Positions 35,998 to 46,002 of a DNA stretch of 64,000 nt are shown piece after piece; within the stretch, counting starts at the first letter, position 1; each line of letters starts with the position of its first letter. This DNA is from Haplomitrium mnioides (Eukaryota; Marchantiophyta; Haplomitriopsida; Calobryales). The stretch lies in assembly GCA_049999725.1 (NCBI GenBank), contig JBNGIS010035790.1, positions 1-64,000 on the forward strand. The letters run 5' to 3'. Made by a program: the position numbers and the translations under genes. The notes beneath the pieces are model-generated. The model made no database searches, was not told the DNA's origin, and saw only the letters and a list, made by a program, of their open reading frames with translations.

Positions 35998-37027
35998 GTA
36001 GATACATGTATTGACTCAATTAGTTGTGAAGGAATGGCTAGATTGAAAATTTGTCGTTGCCTTGATTGAGTATTGATATGACTAGTAGGTCGTCCTCATT
36101 TTGCCCTATGCATTGTAGTTGTAACCAGCTTAGTTAACGTTTGTAATTTGGCTGGAACATTTGTAGCTTCTACATGTGATCGTGTAATTGCTGCTACATC
36201 ATTAAATGCATCTGGAAGTTTTTCCAGAATCTGGTGTAAATGAAGTATACGTTGAATTTTCTGCTCAGTTTGAACTATTCTATGATCTAGACTCAATGGA
36301 TGAGTCATTTGCCATTGCAATGAATGTAATGTTTGAGGATCAGATTGAATGGCATCATGTGTGAGGGTAGGAAATTCATCCTCAAAAAAATCACAGTCAA
36401 TAAATATGGTTTTGAACATATTTGCAGTTTTTGGTTCTAAATATTTGATAATATATGGTGAATCAAAACCAATGTAAATGCTCGTTGTCGCTGTGGTCTT
36501 ATTTTGGTTTGTTTAGGCCCAAGAATAGGAAATAGGACCAAAGAGCCAAATGTTCGGAGATGTGATAAATTTGGAGGAAGTCCAAATCCCATATGATGGA
36601 GACTTTGATTATTAAATGCTGATGGTCAAAACTTCAAAAGTGATGATGCATGGAGTTTAGCATGACCCCATATAGACATTGGCAGTTTAGTCTACATCAG
36701 CAATGGTTTGGCAATCATGTGAAGTCATTTAATAAGGGATTCAACAATCCCATTTTGAAAATGCACATAAGAGACTGGGTATTGAATATCAATCCTTGCT
36801 ATGTTACAAAAGTCGTCAAAGGTTTTGGATGTAAACTCCCTAGCATTATCTACTCTCAAAGTTTTAATAGGATAATCAAGAAATTGTGACCTCGATTTGA
36901 GTATATGAGATAGAATTCTTGGAAATACTAGATTTCTAGTAGATAATAAAGAAATTGGGGACCATTTACTAGATACATCGATTATGACTAAGAAAAACGG
37001 AAAAGGTCCCGATGGAGGATTAATAGG
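35998..37027 (-). pseudogene. C1 integrase C-terminal part and integrase-RT linker
   Basis: Left of the G1 insertion the minus strand continues the integrase core: PINPPSGPFPFFLVIIDVSS, STRNLVFPRI, then TLRVDNAREFTSKTFDDFC (second catalytic Asp in VDNAREF) and HFQNGIVESLIK (the catalytic Glu region). A damaged stretch (36420-36720) follows with GFGLPPNLSHL- and GFDSPYIIKYLEP-like texts. The frame 36419-36096 carries a conserved linker with LHLHQILEKLPDAFNDVAAI, also found in C2 and C3. Multiple stops. Confidence 0.8.
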
Positions 37028-37582
37028 TGTAATGGTCACTAACTTTAGTAAGCCATAGCTAAAAATGAAGTAAGATATAGTGTCAACTATGTCTAGAAAG
37101 TTATTACTAAGTTAGAGTAACAGAAAGCGGTTGCTATTTTAGAGAGTTGGACACTTGGCAAGAGGAGAGAAAGTCAATGAATTAAAGTGAAAAAAGGAGA
37201 ATAAAGACACGTGGAAAGCAAAGAATTAAAGTGAAAAGAAGGTTCTAAATACAAGAACACGTGGCAGAAGGAGAACTAAAGAGATAGAAGGTTCTAAAGA
37301 TAAAGACATGTGGCAAAAGGAGAATAAAAGTAAAGGGTGGTCCAATTAGAACGAAAGAGAAAAGAGTGGTCCAATTAGAAGAGGATAGAAAAGCAACCAA
37401 TGAGGTTCATCCACCTATATAAGCAAAGAGATTTCTATCAAGTATATAAAGAAGAGAGAGTGCCTTGTTTGGCATCTCTTACCTTGGGGGTTTTGAAGTT
37501 CTTTGTGCGCCTCTTTTATGCTAACTTGTATGTGTTATACTTGTGCTAATTTGTGCGTATAATGTGGGTTTGTAGTATTACA
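37028..37582 (+). repeat. G1 5' LTR
   Basis: TATA box TATATAA at 37416-37422 within CCACCTATATAAGCAAAG, with the start of transcription expected about 30 bp downstream. The U3 holds imperfect tandem blocks with GGTTCTAAA and ACACGTGGCA-type motifs, and two close copies of TGGTCCAATTAGAA. Confidence 0.97.
37207..37316 (+). promoter_or_regulatory. Repeated ACGTGG(C) motifs in G1 U3
   Basis: ACACGTGGAAAG at 37207, ACACGTGGCA at 37257-37266 and ACATGTGGCA near 37306 (the last differing by a C-to-T change in the CpG). ACGTGGC matches the core of the abscisic-acid response element (family knowledge). The 3' LTR keeps one intact copy at 42886-42895. The motifs recur within ~50-bp imperfect repeats about 100-210 bp upstream of the TATA box. 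Confidence 0.5.
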
Positions 37583-37785
37583 ATGGTATCAGAGCTTGGT
37601 CCTCTCCAAAGAAGTGTGGATTACCCCTCTTTGGAGAAGTACTAAAGACCTTTTGGAGTAGTGGAATCTCCACTTTGCATCAACTCCAAAAGAGTTAAAC
37701 TCTCAAGTTTTCATGAGTAAAGAATAGCGGATATCCCATCTTTTATGAATGAAGATAAGAAGTTGACTTGATACTATGGTAACAA
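37583..37785 (+). ncRNA. G1 leader: primer binding site and two stem-loops
   Basis: The primer binding site is at 37584-37595. Stem-loop 1: TCTCCAAAGA (37603-37612) pairs perfectly with TCTTTGGAGA (37628-37637) over a 15-nt loop. Stem-loop 2: CTTTTGGAGT (37650-37659) pairs perfectly with ACTCCAAAAG (37683-37692), enclosing GTGGA/TCCAC (37661-37665 and 37669-37673) with a 3-nt loop. The four arms are related, so alternative pairings are possible. The location suggests packaging or dimerisation signals, by analogy with retroviral leaders. Confidence 0.6.
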
Positions 37786-38001
37786 ATGGATACAGGAGCA
37801 TGTGTACCTCCTAGAATTCCTCTATTGAATCCTTTTAATATTCGTGTATTTAATATTCACAAACATTTCTTTCGTCAATTTTTAGTATACAATTTTGGGG
37901 ATGATTTTATGGTTTTTGTGATGGAATCAAGAGAACCTGTTATCCTACATGTGGTAAATTATGGTGTTATATGGGAGTGTTTCATTTATGTTTTGTGGTA
38001 G
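37786..38001 (+). CDS. Small ORF a of G1, upstream of gag
   Basis: 71 codons starting MDTGACVPPRIPLLNPF, with a central FRQFLVYNFGDDFMVFVMES then EPVILHVV and an aromatic tail ending YVLW. It is not part of a recognised gag, and the gag N-terminus starts only at 38241. It is homologous to the next ORF: both carry FLV-x2-FG-[DE]-x-F, then V-[ML]-x-S-x2-P-x-IL at the same spacing. No known domain recognised. Possible roles (accessory protein, leader peptide, displaced gag N-terminal duplication) are open. The frame is intact although gag and pol are broken. Confidence 0.45.
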   Translation: MDTGACVPPRIPLLNPFNIRVFNIHKHFFRQFLVYNFGDDFMVFVMESREPVILHVVNYGVIWECFIYVLW

Positions 38002-38008
38002 ATAGAAA

Positions 38009-38209
38009 ATGAATTTGAACCAAGCTCCTCTAGAAGAGTTCAACTCCAAGTGTCACATTTCTATTCGAGTGACGTCTAAACAAATGCATCGAGATTTTCT
38101 TGTTCGTAAGTTTGGAGAGAGGTTTTGTGATGCAGTGTTAGCATCAACTAAACCTTTTATTTTACCTATTCTTCACAATTGGAATGTGTATGTATTTGTT
38201 TTCGTATAA
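38009..38209 (+). CDS. Small ORF b of G1, tandem paralogue of ORF a
   Basis: 66 codons starting MNLNQAPLEEFNSKCHIS, with HRDFLVRKFGERFCDAVLAS and KPFILPIL, ending in an aromatic/Val tail VYVFVFV. It starts 7 nt after the ORF a stop. Alignment to ORF a needs no gap over about 45 residues, with roughly one identity in three. It ends about 30 nt before the gag start. Conservation of the FLV, FG, F and P-x-IL positions in both copies, with clearly diverged DNA, suggests both were once under protein-level selection. Confidence 0.45.
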   Translation: MNLNQAPLEEFNSKCHISIRVTSKQMHRDFLVRKFGERFCDAVLASTKPFILPILHNWNVYVFVFV

Positions 38210-38240
38210 GTTACAAGTAGTTAAGTTGTGACAGAAAATC

Positions 38241-39120
38241 ATGGAGGCAAGTTCCTCCAATCTAGAAGAACGAGCTTGGATGATGGCAAAGTTGGAAAAA
38301 CTTCAAGCAACCATTATAGCAAGCCGACAACAAACAAATATGTTGATGGCGGAGACGGTGAAAATGCGGTTGCAACAAGAGAATGGAGAAGTGAGTCGAG
38401 AAACATTGCTTCAAAAGATGAGCAAGTTGTGTAAAGTGGAGGCTTATGGAGGAAGCCGCATGGTAGGTGTTGTCGAAGGATGGGTGTATCAGATGGAAGT
38501 TCATATGTTATATTACTCGCATGCATCAGATTTGGAAAAAGGGCTATTTGCAAGATCATTTTTAACGGAGCCGCATCTAGTTGGCTACAATGATGGGAGA
38601 GACAAAAAAATAGACGAGGAGAACAACTTTTATGGAGTAGCCTTAAAGAAGACTTATTACAAAATTTCAAAGTTGTAGACTCTATATTAACCGCAAGAAC
38701 TAAGCTTTGGGAGTTAGAGCAACAAGGAAACGTTGCAAGGTACATTGAAGAATTTCGAAGCTTACAAGTCCAAATTGAAGACATGAGTTCAGCCTAGAGC
38801 CTTGAAAAATTTTTGCAAGGATTGAAAAGGAAGATTCGAGGGGAAGTTATGATGAGAAATCCGAAGGATGCTAACGAAGCCATCTCGTATGCTCAAAGAA
38901 TTGAAGGAACATTGGGAATTGTGCAAACATGAGGGAATTACGGTCCCATGCTTATGGAGTTGGGACATATCAAAAGAAGAGATTTCAATCACTCCAATCA
39001 ACAACCAGAAGGACTACATAATGTTATTGAAAGAAGAAATGAAGAACGACAAGAAACACGAACATGTTACAATTGTGGTAGAATAGGGCACATTGCACTG
39101 AATTGCAGAGCAATACGACA
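38241..39120 (+). pseudogene. G1 gag
   Basis: Starts MEASSSNLEERAWMMAKLEK, a coiled-coil-like N-terminus, then a retrotransposon gag domain (VEAYGGSRMVGVVEGWVYQM, EQQGNVARYIEEFRSLQVQ, FLQGLKRKIRGEV). A frameshift near 38600 and a TAG at 38796-38798 break it. The C-terminal zinc knuckle CYNCGRIGHIALNC (39065-39106) has all four CCHC ligands. Gag would assemble the particle and the knuckle bind RNA. The gag N part, the knuckle and pol lie in three different frames. Confidence 0.9.
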
Positions 39121-39289
39121 TAATCAAGGGCAAGTGTTCCGACAACCTCTTCATATTGTCAACAATAGAGAAGATGAAAAATGTCAAGGGAATGATGGGC
39201 ACCAGCAAAAAAGCCTCATGGTTTTGCTGGGAGAAAGAAGAAAGGCGAGGAAAAGTTTTGACCCAAGCAAATATACTATATAGAAAAAC

Positions 39290-41160
39290 AAAAAAATGGA
39301 GGACTAATTGTGGTCGATGGATGGATGGAAGGATTGGCAATGAGAGTTTTGGTGGACTCCGGGGCATAAGAAAATTACCTATCACAAACGATAGCCTTGA
39401 AGCTGAATTTGCCAATTGAAAAGGAAGAACATGAGGTGGTTGAAATGGCAAATGGCCAAAGTGAAGCTATGGAACGTTTATCTCAAACTATAGCTCTACA
39501 TATGGGCAATTATAAAGAGAATTTGGAATGGAAAATCACGACGTTGGCAAGATATAATGTGATTCTTGGAATGAAATGGCTACGAAGATATAACCCGCAA
39601 GTAGATTGGCGAAAGAAGATACTCGCGACATCTCAATGGAAGATTCAAGGAGATCAAGTACGACCTCATTCAAGGCATCTGCCCTTATATGTGATTGGAG
39701 CACACTCAATCAAAAGGCAAGACACGGTGTTTTTAAGGCTCATACGCGAACTCATAGTTGACAAAGAGGACTCAAAGAATAAAATTCCCCACGATTTTCA
39801 AGGTATTTTGAAGGAGTTTCACAATGATTTACCCCATGGCTTGCCGCCTAAACAATGCATTGATCACAAGACTGAGGTTATTCCAAGAAGTATCCCACCA
39901 TGTAAAGCACCATATCGATTGCCTCCTCATGAACTCAAGAAATACAAATCTCAAATTATTGAATTATTGGAGAAGGGATTCATTGAGCCAAGCATCTCTC
40001 CTTATGGTGCACCAGTATTGTTTGTGAAAAAGAAAGATGGGAGTATGAGGATATGTATTGACTATCGAGCACTCAACCAACAAATAGTGAAAAATAAATA
40101 TCCATTACTTAAAATGGATGATATATTTGATCAACTTCAAGGAGCAAATTACTTTACAAAGTTGGATTTGAGAAGCGGATGCAATCAAATCTGAATTGCA
40201 GAAGGTGATGTGCAAAAAACAACATTTCGAAGTCGATATGAGCATTTCAAATATCTTGTTATGCTTTTTGGATTAACTAATGCTCATGCAACATTTATGA
40301 ATCTTATGAACAATATTTTTTGATCTTATCTAGATAAGTTTGTTATTGTCTTTTTGGATGACATTCTCATTTAAAGCAAGAATCTCCAAGAGCATCAACA
40401 ACACCATCGTACGGTATTAAAGGTACTTCGAAATCACAAGCTATATGTGAAGATGTCAAAATACGAAATTGGAAAAAAGGAGGTGGACTACTTGGGTCAT
40501 TGTGTGAGTGCATCAAGAATCCAAGTTATGAATGAAAAAGTAGAGGCAATTCAGAAGTGGGAAGCTCCTAGTGATCACACACAACTAAGAGGATTTTTGG
40601 AGCTAACCGGGTTTTATCGTTGATTCGTCAAAGGTTTTGCACAAATAGCAGAACCATTGACCAACTTGTTCAAGAAAAGTCATACGTAGACATGGGGAGC
40701 TACAAAAGAGTTGGTGTTTCAGACATTGAAGAAATCACTTCTTCATGCTCCAATTCTTAAATGGTATGATTTTAAACGACCAATCAAACTTTCAATGGGT
40801 GCATCTGGAAAAGCCATAGGTGGAGTTTTGCAACAAGAATGGGAGGATGGTTGGCATCCTATTGCCTTCTTTTCTAGAAAATTGAGCAATGCAGAGCAGA
40901 ACTACCACACCACAGAACGAGAAGAATTGGCGATTGTGTTATCAACCAAGCATTGGAAGCACTATCTCGGAGATAAGGAGTTTCTGGTCAAAACTGACCA
41001 TAAACCTCTAATCTATCTAGAAACTCAAAAAGAGCTCTCAAAAAGGCAGATTCGATGGGTAGAGTGGCGACAACAGTTCTATATAAAGATGGTTTATATG
41101 GAAGGAAAACATCAAATTGTAGATGCCTTGACACGCATGCCTCAACTCAACATCATATCA
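39290..41160 (+). pseudogene. G1 protease, reverse transcriptase and RNase H
   Basis: The protease active site RVLVDSGA (ending 39366) is followed at once by a TAA (39367-39369). The protease C-terminus [16 protein letters not shown] is intact. [49 protein letters not shown] with the first Asp, IVFLDDILI with the DD pair, then FVKGFAQIAEPLTNLFKK. RNase H: SMGASGKAIGGVLQQEW, where Gly replaces the first catalytic Asp, then SNAEQNYHTTEREELAIV with the Glu and FLVKTDHKPL with the next Asp. In-frame stops lie at 40192 (TGA), 40321 (TGA), 40372 (TAA), 40621 (TGA) and 40687 (TAG); three fall where the family has Arg (CGA). Otherwise one continuous frame. Confidence 0.95.
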
Positions 41161-41299
41161 GAAATCACAATTCATCCTACTTGGTGGACAGAAATGTTGG
41201 TGGCAGTAAAGACAAATGAAGAGATCATCGCCACACAACAAAAAGAAGTTGGTGAAAGAAGTGAGAGGATTGATTTTCTTCCAAGATAAGGTATAGATT

Positions 41300-42627
41300 C
41301 CCAACAATATTAAGCTTCGCTATGAGATTTTATATGAAGCATATGATTCCGCAGTTGGGAGCCATGTTGGAATTGAGAAGACTTTGGACCATCTTCAACG
41401 AGTTTATTATTGGCCTAAAATGCATCAAGATGTGGAGGCTTATGATTGGAGTTTCTTGGCTTGTCAACAAAACAAGGCTACCAACCTTAAACAAAGAGGC
41501 TTATTGCAACCATTACCTATTCCCAATCGACGATGGGAGCATGTGAGTATGGATATTATGTGTGAGCTACCTCATACTTCTATGAACTATGATGCTATTG
41601 TTGTTTTTGTGGACAAGCTTAGCAAAATGATTCATATTTGTCCAACTACCAAATCTGTGATAACACCTGAGTTAGCACAAATTTATTTGGAAGTAGTCTA
41701 CTCTCATCATGGTCTTTCCAAAGTTATTATTTCTGACCAAGGTACTCAATTCACCAGCATGTTTTGGTGCACTATATTTGGTGTTTTCAAGACCAAATTG
41801 GCTATTTCTACTGGTTATCATTCAGAATCTGATGGTCAAACTGAACGGGCCAACCGAACCATCGAATATATGCTACGAGCTTTTACTTTGGAAGAGCAAG
41901 AAGAGTGGGATTGGCTACTCCCTCTTGTGGAGTTCTCGTACAATAACTCCATCAATAGTTCCACACGTGCCACACCTTTCTTTTTTATGTATGGTGAGCA
42001 TCCTACCACGATCTCTAGTCTTCAACATGCCTTACCGTTGACTTCTAAGAGTCCAACCATTGATGATTTTCTCCATCGTCTACAACACGGCATTCGACGA
42101 GCGAAGGAAAAATTGGAAGTTTCTTATAATCAACAAAAGCAATATGCTGATACTCATCGTCGAGAGGTAGCCTTCGCTATCGGTGACCAAGTTTGGCTCT
42201 CCACATCCATTCTTCTTTTGCTTCATTTACATAAGTTAAGTGCTTGCTTTATTGGTCCTTTTTCTATCTCTGCTCGCATTGGTGAAGTGGCTTATCGGTT
42301 GGTTTTACCTCCTCATATGAAGATTCATCCGGTCTTTCATGTCTCTTTACTCCAAGCTTTTGTCCCTCATTCTTCCTCTTTTACCAGTACCCAACAACCT
42401 TCTCTACCACCTGAACTTATTGAGGGTCATGAAGAGTATGAGGTTGAACAACTCTTGAAGAAACGTACACGGCGCCGCGGTCGTCGTGAGATTGTTGAAT
42501 ATTTGGTTCGTTGGAAAGACTCCCTCTTTATGAAGCTACTTGGGAGCTATTGGAGAATTTGGCTAATGCCTCTGCGCATGTTCACTCTTTTGAGAACTCT
42601 CTTACTCGCAACGAGGACGTTGCCTCT
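41300..42627 (+). pseudogene. G1 integrase with C-terminal chromodomain
   Basis: The HHCC zinc region (HLQRVYYWPKMHQDVEAY then ACQQNK) is damaged: the first Cys of the CxxC pair appears replaced by Phe. The core has Asp in MDIM, Asp in IISDQGTQFTS and Glu in NRTIEYMLR, so DDE is complete. Then GDQVWLS, MKIHPVFHVSLL (GPY/F-type end) and a chromodomain from about 42439: EYEVEQLLKKRTRRRGRREI, EYLVRWK. A one-base frameshift at about 42528 moves the last part (YEATWELLENL) to the next frame, which ends at TAA 42625-42627. Chromodomains of chromoviruses steer insertion to marked chromatin. Confidence 0.95.
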
Positions 42628-42628
42628 T

Positions 42629-42643
42629 AAAAGGGGGAAGGAT
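42629..42643 (+). promoter_or_regulatory. G1 polypurine tract
   Basis: AAAAGGGGGAAGGAT lies directly against the 3' LTR start (TGTAACGG at 42644). It primes plus-strand DNA synthesis in LTR elements. Confidence 0.9.
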
Positions 42644-43214
42644 TGTAACGGTCACTAACTTTAGTAAGCCATAGCTAAAAATGAAGTAAGATATAGTGTC
42701 AACTATGTCTAGAAAGCTATTACTAAGTTAGAGTAATAGAAAGCGGTTGCTATTTTAGAGAGTTGGATACGTGCCAAGAGGAAAGAAAGTCAATGAATTA
42801 AAGTGAAAAAGGGAGTACTTTAGAAGAGGATAAAGACACATGGCAAGCAAATAATTAAAGTGAAAAGAAGGTTCTAAAGATAAGGACACGTGGCAGAAGG
42901 AGAACTAAAGATATAGAAGGTTCTAAAGATAAAGACATATGGCAACAAAAGGAGAATAAAAGTAAATGATGGTCCAATTAGAGCGAAAGAGAAAAGAGGG
43001 GTCCAATTAGAAGAGGATAGAAAAGCAACCAATGAGGTTCATCCACCTATATAAGCAAAGAGCTTTCTATCAAGTATATAAAGAAGAGAGAGTACCTTGT
43101 TTGCCATCTCTTACCTTAGGGGTTTTGAAGTTCTTTGTGCACCTCTTTTATGCTAACTTATATGTGTTATACTTGTGCTAATTTGTGTGTGTAATGTGGG
43201 TTTGTAGTATTACA
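42644..43214 (+). repeat. G1 3' LTR
   Basis: 571 bp, about 95% identical by eye to the 5' LTR, with small indels (an extra block near 42815-42830). Same TATA box in CCACCTATATAAGCAAAG. Ends TTACA followed by target duplication ATAGG. Confidence 0.97.
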
Positions 43215-44897
43215 ATAGGTCCACATACATCAGCATGTATACATTCAAGAAATTGTGGAATTTCCAAAGACATCTTGGATGTAGCTGGATGGGTTATAAA
43301 ATTTCTTTGTGAACATGCGAGACAAGGTGTCTCTACAAAATAATGGGCAAACTCCAGAAGAAATGCCTACAGTGTCTTTGAGAATATTCTGATACATCTT
43401 GATGTCGGGGTGACCAAGACGATTATGCCATCTCTGTGTTAATGTCAATGATGATTGTTCATTATAGAAAGCATATATACTGGTAATATACAAACCAAGT
43501 GGAAAAAGAGAAAAATTCTTAACGACTTTCATACCAACATGGGTTGGTTTTAAGATTTGAAGAACTTTATGAGCTCTTGAGATACTCATATGAATGTGTA
43601 AATTATTAGCCTTGATATCTCAAAAATTGAGAAGGTTTTGGAAGGCTTTTGGTGCATAAACAATTGACTGAATATATATAATTGTACCATTCAGAAAACG
43701 TATCTTGGTTGGGCCAATTTCTTCTTCAATGTAATTCTATCATGTAATATTTGTTATGGCACGTCTTGATGCAGTAATTGATGAGAAATATATTTTATTT
43801 CTGAGAATAGAATGTGATGTACTGCTATCAACGATACAATCAATTGGATTATCAATCAATGATAGATCATCTTTATGATATGCAGTATGTACTGCAAGTA
43901 TAGTAGTATTTTGAGGATATAACTCAATGTCATTTGGAGTCTCGAAAAAATTGGCATGGGATTCATTGTGAGGATTACTGCTACTTTTAGCATGTAATTT
44001 GGCTAAATGTGCCGGAGCTTGACAATATTTCTATACATGGCCTTTTGTTCCACATCTGAAACAAGATGGGGAACTATTCTGATCTCGATTATACGAGAGT
44101 CTAGCCCTTCCATAATTCCTACCTCGATATCTAGACCATGTATTAGCATAAGGTCTTCTTGTTGAGATTGGTATAGAACGCTCTCTGTTCGTGAACTACT
44201 GATATCTCTCATTATTATACTGTCCACCTATCCTCCCCTTGAACTTACCACGACCCCTTCTATTGGTCTTATTGTTGGTTCTAGTAAAATGTGTTTTAGG
44301 TTTAAAAGGAGGGACAAAACTCCCTGGTGGTCGCTTCTTAACATTTTCAAGGAGTAAGGTCTGATGTTTCTCAGCAAGGGGCATGTTTGCAATTAGTTCT
44401 AAATATCTTGCAAAATTCATGTTGCTATATTGAGATGCCAGAACTAAATTGGCAACATGGAAAGTAGAAAGTGTTTTGTCGATCTATTCTTCATCTGTAA
44501 CCCGTTGACCACAAATAGATAACTAAGAAACAATGCGAAACAATTCGCTATTATAGCTTGCAACTGTTGGATAATCTTGAACTGTAAGATTAATCTAGTT
44601 GTATCTTGCAGATGGCAAGGATATTATTCTCATATGATCAAACCGTAGTCTGAGATCATCCCATAGTATCATGGGATCGTAATGATTCATATATTGGGTT
44701 TTTAATGAATCAGCCATTTGTTGACATATGAGAATCAACGCCTTGGCCTTGTCTTGTAAAGTAGGTTCTTCATCAGTTATGATGGTATCTTGGAGATCTT
44801 TGGATGTGAGATGGGTTTCAACATCCAAAAACCAAGTCAAATAATTTGACCTATCAATGGTTAAAGCCTGAAAGAGAAGTTTCTCAATGTTGTTCAT
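43215..44897 (-). pseudogene. C1 gag, protease and pre-integrase region
   Basis: Gag starts at 44897 with MNNIEKLLFQALTIDRSNYL and contains ILWDDLRLRFDHMRIISLPS. Further down are RNNRRGRGKFKGR-like basic text and a zinc knuckle near 44060 (CFRCGTKGHV, with the last Cys downstream, interrupted by a stop). The protease active site near 43840 reads IVDSSTSHSILRN, Ser replacing Gly of DSG. The pre-integrase domain (43589-43245) has RWHNRLGHPDIKMY, the HxxxH-type zinc motif. The integrase text HADVCGPI reaches the G1 insertion at 43215. Several stops and frameshifts. Confidence 0.9.
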
Positions 44898-46002
44898 ATC
44901 TAAATAAGTGAAATTGGATTTACTAGTTCAAGTAATACTGAGAATAAACTAAATATGTTGAAACTATATTTATTCTTATTCAAAAATAAGAATAGAAAAA
45001 CTGAGAATAAAAAGAACTCGATAATTCCAAATATGTAGAGCTGATGCAGGTCAAATTGATCTTGAAAAGTATTTCATGTTGATAAAGACGTTTTCTTCTC
45101 TTTTAACTTCTTTTGTAGATCAATCTGTTGTAAAGTGGTGTCTAGGTGCTTCTTTATCTTCACACAATTGCCATGGCTGCAGCCTTCTTTGCAAACTAAC
45201 AAAGTTGATACAACTAGGGTGCCAAAATCATAACGCTGCCAACCTCCTTAATCTTCTATTCTGCAAGCTTCAAGAAAAACTTGGCTTTCACCACCAACAG
45301 TTGACTAGAAACGAGGTTGTTTTAATCGTTCAATGCCATCATAAAGCAATGTCCAAAGTCATCAAGTAAATATGAATGCTGAAATTAAATCAGGCAAGTA
45401 TAAACAATCTGCATCGCTCTAGATTCAATCGGTGAAGTAGAAAAATAGATTGAAGAAAAGTAGTGCTTTGCAAGATGAAAAACACTCCATGATGCTTTGA
45501 GAGTAACAATCAAAATCATGTCATAACTCTTTGCCTTAATCATTCACATCTGCATATCGTCTTCGGTCTCCAAAAGAAATCACAATGTTTGTCTCCAGCA
45601 GAAGAAAACATTGTTTGTCTATATTAGGAACAATTGCGGATATCCCGTCACTACTTGCCTCTGATCTTGTGACGGTCCTACGTCTCGCTACCAATTGAAC
45701 GTAGGTGCTTTGCAGGGGCTGGACTTTGGCAATGCCTCAGCAATGTGGACGCCTACACCGTTGGCTTGCAAATCAAGCTAACTAATGGTGCCTACAATAT
45801 ATGGGCCACCACCCCACTCTGCTCTATCTTCGACATCCGGTCCTTTTGCAGAAAAACAACACAATACTTGCAAAAAAGAGAAACCTCCCCTAATCAATCT
45901 TCGAATGCATATTGAATCATATTCATTTGTATAGCTAGAAATTAGAAATATGACTAGCTTTAGAAAAAAAATCAAAAACATTTTGTTATCAAGCTGATAA
46001 CG
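44898..46002 (-). other. C1 leader with a GC-rich block
   Basis: About 1.1 kb between the 5' LTR and gag. The block 45640-45860 is much richer in GC than its surroundings and holds an inverted repeat CCTACGT (45677-45683) / ACGTAGG (45699-45705). The primer binding site next to the LTR (CGTTATCAGCTTGAT on the minus strand) is self-complementary: GTTATCA (45985-45991), AGC, TGATAAC (45995-46001). A 97-codon plus-strand frame (45076-45369) has no recognisable motif and is probably chance. Confidence 0.6.

Larger units (their letters stand above)
37028..43214 (+). mobile_element. Chromovirus-type Gypsy element G1, nested in C1
   Basis: Full-length Ty3/Gypsy element of 6187 bp on the plus strand. 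LTRs 37028-37582 (555 bp) and 42644-43214 (571 bp) begin TGTAA and end TTACA. The target duplication ATAGG is exact (37023-37027 and 43215-43219). Primer binding site TGGTATCAGAGC starts at 37584, matching initiator tRNA-Met. Polypurine tract AAAAGGGGGAAGGAT ends at 42643. Gene order is gag, protease, RT, RNase H, integrase, chromodomain, the chromovirus layout. Two extra small ORFs lie between the primer binding site and gag. The two flanks of C1 integrase join across it. Inactivated by in-frame stops and frameshifts; LTR identity about 95% by eye. Confidence 0.97.

Noticed and set aside
38262-39451. Minus-strand ORFs of up to 156 codons
   Set aside because: Antisense shadows of G1 gag and protease.
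41709-42041. 110-codon plus ORF
   Set aside because: Another frame of G1 integrase, which has the DDE motifs in its own frame.
45076-45369. 97-codon plus ORF in the C1 leader as an antisense or accessory gene
   Set aside because: No motif, antisense to the element, and no parallel in C2.
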